DNA of 43,363 nt. It comes from an uncultured Acetatifactor sp. GTDB lineage: Bacteria > Bacillota > Clostridia > Lachnospirales > Lachnospiraceae. Made by a program: the position numbers and the translations under genes. The notes beneath the pieces were generated by a model. It was not told the DNA's origin, searched no databases, and saw only the letters and a program-made list of their open reading frames with translations. The stretch is taken from assembly GCA_910583845.1 (NCBI GenBank), contig CAJUAB010000038.1, positions 1 to 43,363 of the forward strand. The letters run 5' to 3'. Numbering within the stretch: position 1 is the stretch's first letter; the number at the start of each line of letters is the position of its first letter. This document shows positions 39,579 through 43,363 of the stretch, in pieces.

Positions 39579-39836
39579 ATGAAGAAAAAGGTAAGTCTTT
39601 TAATTGCTGGCTTTGTGACCTTATTTGCAATGGGCACAGCTGCTTATGCGAAAACGGAAGATGATAAAACGGCTGTGCCAATTCTGCAAAACGAAAGTTA
39701 TATTACGATTATACGGGCTTCGGGAGAGGTCGAAATATACCCTTTGGATGGAGAATTTTTGGAGATGCGCCGGACAGTAAAAACCCGACTTATCTTAAAA
39801 CTGTGTTAGGCATTGGCTGCAAGTTCAGTGCTGACA
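39579..39836 (+). pseudogene. Secreted small protein, possibly frameshifted
   Basis: Signal peptide MKKKVSLLIAGFVTLFAMGTAAYA, then KTEDDKTAVPILQNESYITI and GEVEIYPLDGEFLEM. The frame ends at 39809, but another frame continues as PDSKNPTYLKTVLGIGCKFS until TGA near 39850, which reads like a natural continuation. A one-base change near 39765 is suspected. It follows the 181-aa gene by 27 bp. Confidence 0.45.
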
Positions 39837-40000
39837 GTATGGGGAAGTGATATGTCGCTTATAGCTTTCCTGCCTGTTTTTGGGTAAAAAAGTAGCGCTA
39901 AATCTGTAATAGGTTTACCCGCGTTTTTGTGATAATTAAATAGTTTACAATCAATAAATTCTAATTTTGATAAGACATAATGTATAACTGATGAGTTTTA

Positions 40001-40651
40001 TCATACCTTAGTTTTCTTATCAAAAATCGGCTCTTTCACATAAGCTATAATATCATCATAAATAGCTCTGTAACCGTCCTCGTTTATATGCAAACCCTCT
40101 ATGGTATATTCTGCCTTGAGCCTGCCTTGTTCGTCCATAAGATTTTTGTTTATATTAATATACCGTTGGCTATGCTTTTCCGCAAGTTTTTTTACCTCTA
40201 CGTTAGCAATGCGGATTTTCTCATTATTTCGTATTTTCAAACATTCTTTCATATTTTCAGCAGCAGCTTCATAGTTCACTGGATAATATGCCATAAGATA
40301 AATTATTGTTTCGGGCAACCTTGCTTCAATTTCGGAAATTATTTTATCATAGTTTTCCATAAGTTCTGAAATTGGAATACGACTGTCACTAAGATCGTTT
40401 GTACCGATATTTATAAAGATTTTCGATGGTTTCAAATCTATTGCACAAACGTTGATAACCTCCAGCAGCTCTTGTGACACAAATCCGCCAATTCCTCGAT
40501 TATAAACTATCATGCTATCGTTATGTTCTTCCAGTAGTTTGTTTATTGGGAACATCTCCATAAGCGATGAACCTGTAAAAACGGTTTGTCCGTATTTGAC
40601 GGTTTTATTTTCCTCGCGGTAACGTAGTATTTTCTTTTGCTTATCATTCAT
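40001..40651 (-). CDS. SGNH/GDSL-family hydrolase (216 aa)
   Basis: Block I GQTVFTGSSLMEMFP with the nucleophile Ser, block II YNRGIGGF, block III IFINIGTNDLSDS (GxND) and block V EGLHINEDGYR with the catalytic Asp/His arrangement. No signal peptide. Members are esterases/lipases or acetylhydrolases; substrate unknown. GGAGG is 9 nt from ATG 40651. Confidence 0.88.
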   Translation of the reverse strand: MNDKQKKILRYREENKTVKYGQTVFTGSSLMEMFPINKLLEEHNDSMIVYNRGIGGFVSQELLEVINVCAIDLKPSKIFINIGTNDLSDSRIPISELMENYDKIISEIEARLPETIIYLMAYYPVNYEAAAENMKECLKIRNNEKIRIANVEVKKLAEKHSQRYININKNLMDEQGRLKAEYTIEGLHINEDGYRAIYDDIIAYVKEPIFDKKTKV

Positions 40652-40740
40652 TCTATTTTTCCTCCACATATTGATTATTTACTCAAATTTCAATTTGTTG
40701 CTATCAACGACATTGAAATTATAGCACACAACCGACTGGA

Positions 40741-40893
40741 TCACAATGATATATCCTGCGTCTTTGACTTCTCCTTTCTCTGTTCTGTCGGAGGTATCGT
40801 CTGTTCTATACAACGCTTGACGGTTTCAGCTTCAGCAACTTTCTCTTTCAGACTCCGCATTTCCCGATAAAGGCGATCTTTCTGTGCGGTTAC
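40741..40893 (-). pseudogene. C-terminal remnant of a mobilization relaxase
   Basis: The frame reads VTAQKDRLYREMRSLKEKV, AEAETVKRCIEQT and stops at 40741; an in-frame stop lies just upstream. The pattern (TAEK..LY.E.R.L..EV.E.E..KR) is that of the coiled C-terminus of MobA/TnpX-element relaxases. Just to the right, AAGGAGGTAGCCGCC-ATGAAGCACATACCCTAT (40936-40970) begins a typical mobile-element small protein (MKHIPY) but stops at once by a T insertion. Confidence 0.55.
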
Positions 40894-41195
40894 TTCTCAA
40901 GAAATGGCGCGGTATCACTGTCAAAAGCGGCGGCTAAAGGAGGTAGCCGCCATGAAGCACATACCCTATTGACAAAATACCACGGTCATTGACACATCCC
41001 CAAAAGCCCGCCCCATAATTATTCACCCTATTACATTTTACTGTTCACCTCCCCGTTTGAAAATGTTTACACGGTTCTATCAGTCAGCCAAAATAATTCA
41101 TAAAATGTAATCGAGAAAATTTTGTGTTCTTTATGAAATCTTCAAAAACATCAGCTATCCTTTTCCCATAATCAAAAGAAAGGACAGTACAGACT

Positions 41196-41897
41196 ATGGA
41201 AATGATTTTGAAAACAACAAACCTTTGCAAATCTTTCAGCGGACACACGGCTGTAAACAACATATCGCTGAACATTGAAAGAAATTCCGTCTATGGATTA
41301 TTGGGACCGAACGGTGCCGGGAAATCTACGACGCTCAAAATGATTACGGGCATTTTGAAACCGACCTCTGGGAATATTGAATTTGACGGTCACTCATGGA
41401 AACGCAGCGACTTAAACCATATAGGAGCGTTGATTGAAATGCCGCCGCTTTATGAAAATTTGACCGCCTATGAAAATCTGAAAGTAAGGACTACTATTTT
41501 AGGACTGACAGATAAGCGGATTGACGAAGTGCTGCAAATCGTTCGACTGACGGAAACAGGCAAGAAAAGAGCCGGACAGTTTTCTCTTGGTATGAAACAG
41601 CGTCTTGGAATTGCGGTTGCATTACTAAACAACCCGAAACTGCTCATACTTGATGAACCAACCAACGGGCTTGACCCGATTGGGATTGAAGAACTTAGAG
41701 AGCTTATTTGTTCTTTTCCGGCCAAAGGTATTACGGTTATCCTGTCCAGCCACATTCTTTCAGAAGTGCAGCAGATAGCCGACCATATCGGCATTATCGC
41801 GGGTGGCGTTCTTGGATATGAGGGAAAATTGAACGCAAACGAAAATTTGGAACAGCTTTTTATGGAAGTTGTAAAAAGCAATCACAGGGAGGGTTAA
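41196..41897 (+). CDS. Lantibiotic-immunity type ABC transporter ATPase (233 aa)
   Basis: Walker A LLGPNGAGKSTTLKMI, Q-loop region IGALIEMPPLYENLTAYENL, signature FSLGMKQRLGIA, Walker B LLILDEPTNGLDP, switch VILSSHILSEV. The E in place of Q (ALIEMPP) is the E-loop typical of NisF/SpaF/EpiF-type immunity transporters. It powers removal of lantibiotics from the membrane with the two permeases downstream. Confidence 0.9.
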   Translation: MEMILKTTNLCKSFSGHTAVNNISLNIERNSVYGLLGPNGAGKSTTLKMITGILKPTSGNIEFDGHSWKRSDLNHIGALIEMPPLYENLTAYENLKVRTTILGLTDKRIDEVLQIVRLTETGKKRAGQFSLGMKQRLGIAVALLNNPKLLILDEPTNGLDPIGIEELRELICSFPAKGITVILSSHILSEVQQIADHIGIIAGGVLGYEGKLNANENLEQLFMEVVKSNHREG

Positions 41898-41900
41898 GGC

Positions 41901-42626
41901 ATGGACTATCTACAATCAGAACATTTGAAATTCAAGAGAACAATATCGAACAAACTGATTTTCATTGTTCCACTGATTACAGCTATTTTTGCGTGGCTTA
42001 TGGGTGGATTTATGGGGTATCAGTACATGACGCTTTACTGGTGGTATGCGTTCCTGCTTCCGGGAGCAATCGCAATTTTGTGTTCTTTGTCACACAGAAA
42101 AGAAGAAAACGCCGGGAAATACTATTCGGTATTTTCTATGCCTGTAAACCTTTCTGGATTTGAATTTGCCAAGGGCATTATCTTAGTCGAAAAAATGCTT
42201 GTTTCAGCAATATTTTTAGCATTGCTTATCTCTATCAGTAATATCATTTCCCCGGCAACGGCAGTATATTCTGTTTTACACAGCATTGCAGGAAGTATCG
42301 GGATTATCCTTGCGTCTGTCTGGCAAATCCCTTTGTGCCTGTATTTAGCACGCAAAACGGGAATGTTTGTGCCGATTGTGTTAAATACAATACTTGGGAT
42401 TGTTCTATCTACTGCTACCGGATTAGGAAATACAATAGTATGGTGGTTTGTACCGTATTGTTGGGCGGCAAAACTGGCAGAGCCGCTTATGGGAATTGAA
42501 ACGAACGGAACTTATGCGGGGAATTGTGGATTTTCTATATCCATTATGATTTCCATTGCGTTGTCAATACTCTTGTTTCTTATTTTATCCTATGCCGACG
42601 CAAAGAATTTTTCCAAAGGGAGGTAG
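41901..42626 (+). CDS. Lantibiotic-immunity ABC permease, MutE/EpiE-like (241 aa)
   Basis: Six hydrophobic segments; starts MDYLQSEHLKFKRTISNKLI, a common opening of this permease group (..SE.LK.KRT...KL). GGAGGG 7 nt before ATG 41901; 3 bp after the ATPase stop, so cotranscribed. Confidence 0.85.
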   Translation: MDYLQSEHLKFKRTISNKLIFIVPLITAIFAWLMGGFMGYQYMTLYWWYAFLLPGAIAILCSLSHRKEENAGKYYSVFSMPVNLSGFEFAKGIILVEKMLVSAIFLALLISISNIISPATAVYSVLHSIAGSIGIILASVWQIPLCLYLARKTGMFVPIVLNTILGIVLSTATGLGNTIVWWFVPYCWAAKLAEPLMGIETNGTYAGNCGFSISIMISIALSILLFLILSYADAKNFSKGR

Positions 42627-42632
42627 ACGGAA

Positions 42633-43363
42633 ATGGGTTTTATTTATGCGGTTCGTTCTGAACAGGAAAAAACGAAGCATACACCGTTTTGGGCCATTCA
42701 TTTTTGTATACCTGTTATCGGGGCATTGTTATTTCTTGTTTACTATTTCCAGTATGGCAGCACAGCAGATAGTAAAAAGCTCAAAATGATATTGGAAATT
42801 ACGACAACGTTTTTTCCATTGCTGATAAGCGTTATTGTCGGTCTGAATGTTGCACTGGAAGAAAAGGCTTCACACTTCCAAACGCTGCTTGCTGTACCGA
42901 ACCGACACAAAAATATGCTTGCAAAATTAACTTATCTTTATGGTTCGGGGGTATTGGCATTATTCTTTCTGTTCCTGCTGTTTGTGATTGGCATACATCT
43001 TTTTGGAATGGCTGATACAGTGCAGCTTGGAATGCTGATCGGAGCCGCCGCAGGGATGGCCTTCTGTAATTTGATAATATACATCTTGCACCTGTTCCTT
43101 AGCTTCAAATTTGGATTAGGGTTATCCCTGTTTTGGGGCGTGTTTGAAAGTCTGCAATGTATCTTATATAGCAATGTCGAGCTAAAAGGCATAGCGAGGT
43201 ATATTCCCTTTTCATGGTCTATGAATTGGGTAAAGGATATTCTAAGCCGACAAATTTTCGACTATGGAACGGAAAAAATAGGGATTGCAGCAATAACGAC
43301 AGGCGGCTTGCTGCTGACCTTATTATGGTTTTCTCATTGGGAAGGACGGAAAAATTATGAATA
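42633..43363 (+). CDS. Lantibiotic-immunity ABC permease, MutG-like (243 codons visible)
   Basis: Six hydrophobic segments, starting MGFIYAVRSEQEKTKHTPFW; includes EEKASHFQTLLAVPNRHKNM, a loop shared with MutG/EpiG permeases. GGGAGG precedes ATG 42633. The frame runs to the right edge, ending NYE-TA, so one more A or G outside would close it; it is probably all but complete. No lantibiotic or two-component genes are in the window. Confidence 0.82.
   Translation, partial: MGFIYAVRSEQEKTKHTPFWAIHFCIPVIGALLFLVYYFQYGSTADSKKLKMILEITTTFFPLLISVIVGLNVALEEKASHFQTLLAVPNRHKNMLAKLTYLYGSGVLALFFLFLLFVIGIHLFGMADTVQLGMLIGAAAGMAFCNLIIYILHLFLSFKFGLGLSLFWGVFESLQCILYSNVELKGIARYIPFSWSMNWVKDILSRQIFDYGTEKIGIAAITTGGLLLTLLWFSHWEGRKNYE

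Overview
The gene content (two-domain FtsX exporters, HD-GYP and GGDEF proteins, DUF3048 lipoprotein, DUF3810 zincin, strong AGGAGG ribosome binding sites, chromosome of roughly even GC) points to a Gram-positive member of the Clostridia, most likely a Lachnospiraceae gut bacterium. This is inferred from protein families; no rRNA or marker gene is present.

Layout. 1-1690 is the right end of a prophage (holin tail, small phage genes, a ribbon-helix-helix regulator with three operators). It is inserted in an ABC-exporter ATPase gene whose last 53 codons survive at 1691-1852, next to an intact FtsX permease. 4551-19150 is ordinary chromosome: dCache/HD-GYP/REC protein, SIMPL protein, a YwfO-like HD phosphohydrolase with YwgA, a MerR regulator with extra C-terminal domains, membrane protein, YerB-like lipoprotein, MATE transporter, DUF3810 protein and a diguanylate cyclase. 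Two tRNA-Gly genes follow (19258-19426). 34000-43363 is chromosome again: Ca-binding repeat protein, ECF sigma/anti-sigma pair, MerR-methyltransferase fusion, secreted proteins, SGNH hydrolase, mobilization-gene debris and a lantibiotic-immunity type ABC transporter running off the right edge.

The most interesting part is 19403-33998, an array of filamentous-phage (inovirus-like) proviruses attached to the 3' end of tRNA-Gly(GCC). Unit 1 (19403-30292, 10.9 kb) looks complete. Leftward genes run rep, 56-aa membrane protein, HTH regulator, then three small genes (the last an ssDNA-binding candidate), major coat candidate, pIII-like adsorption protein, three small membrane proteins, Zot ATPase and tyrosine integrase. 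A rightward lysogeny arm carries repressor, YdjM-like gene and a type I toxin-antitoxin module. Its Rep is not a classical inovirus initiator. It has the HUH endonuclease plus SF3 helicase layout of CRESS-DNA viruses (geminivirus/circovirus type), and just upstream lies an 11-bp hairpin whose 10-nt loop reads TTATATTAC on the rep strand, 8/9 identical to the geminivirus nonanucleotide.

Unit 2 (30293-33981) is a composite of two internally deleted copies. They lack all capsid, assembly and rep genes but keep att sites, a repressor, the toxin-antitoxin cassettes and an origin-like hairpin. The repressor of the second copy has an unrelated DNA-binding half and unrelated operators on an almost identical C-terminal half, the pattern expected of heteroimmune phages in tandem. 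The toxin-antitoxin module occurs three times. In the two copies with an intact toxin the antisense segment has changed together with the toxin start region; in the third the toxin has a premature stop and the match has decayed.
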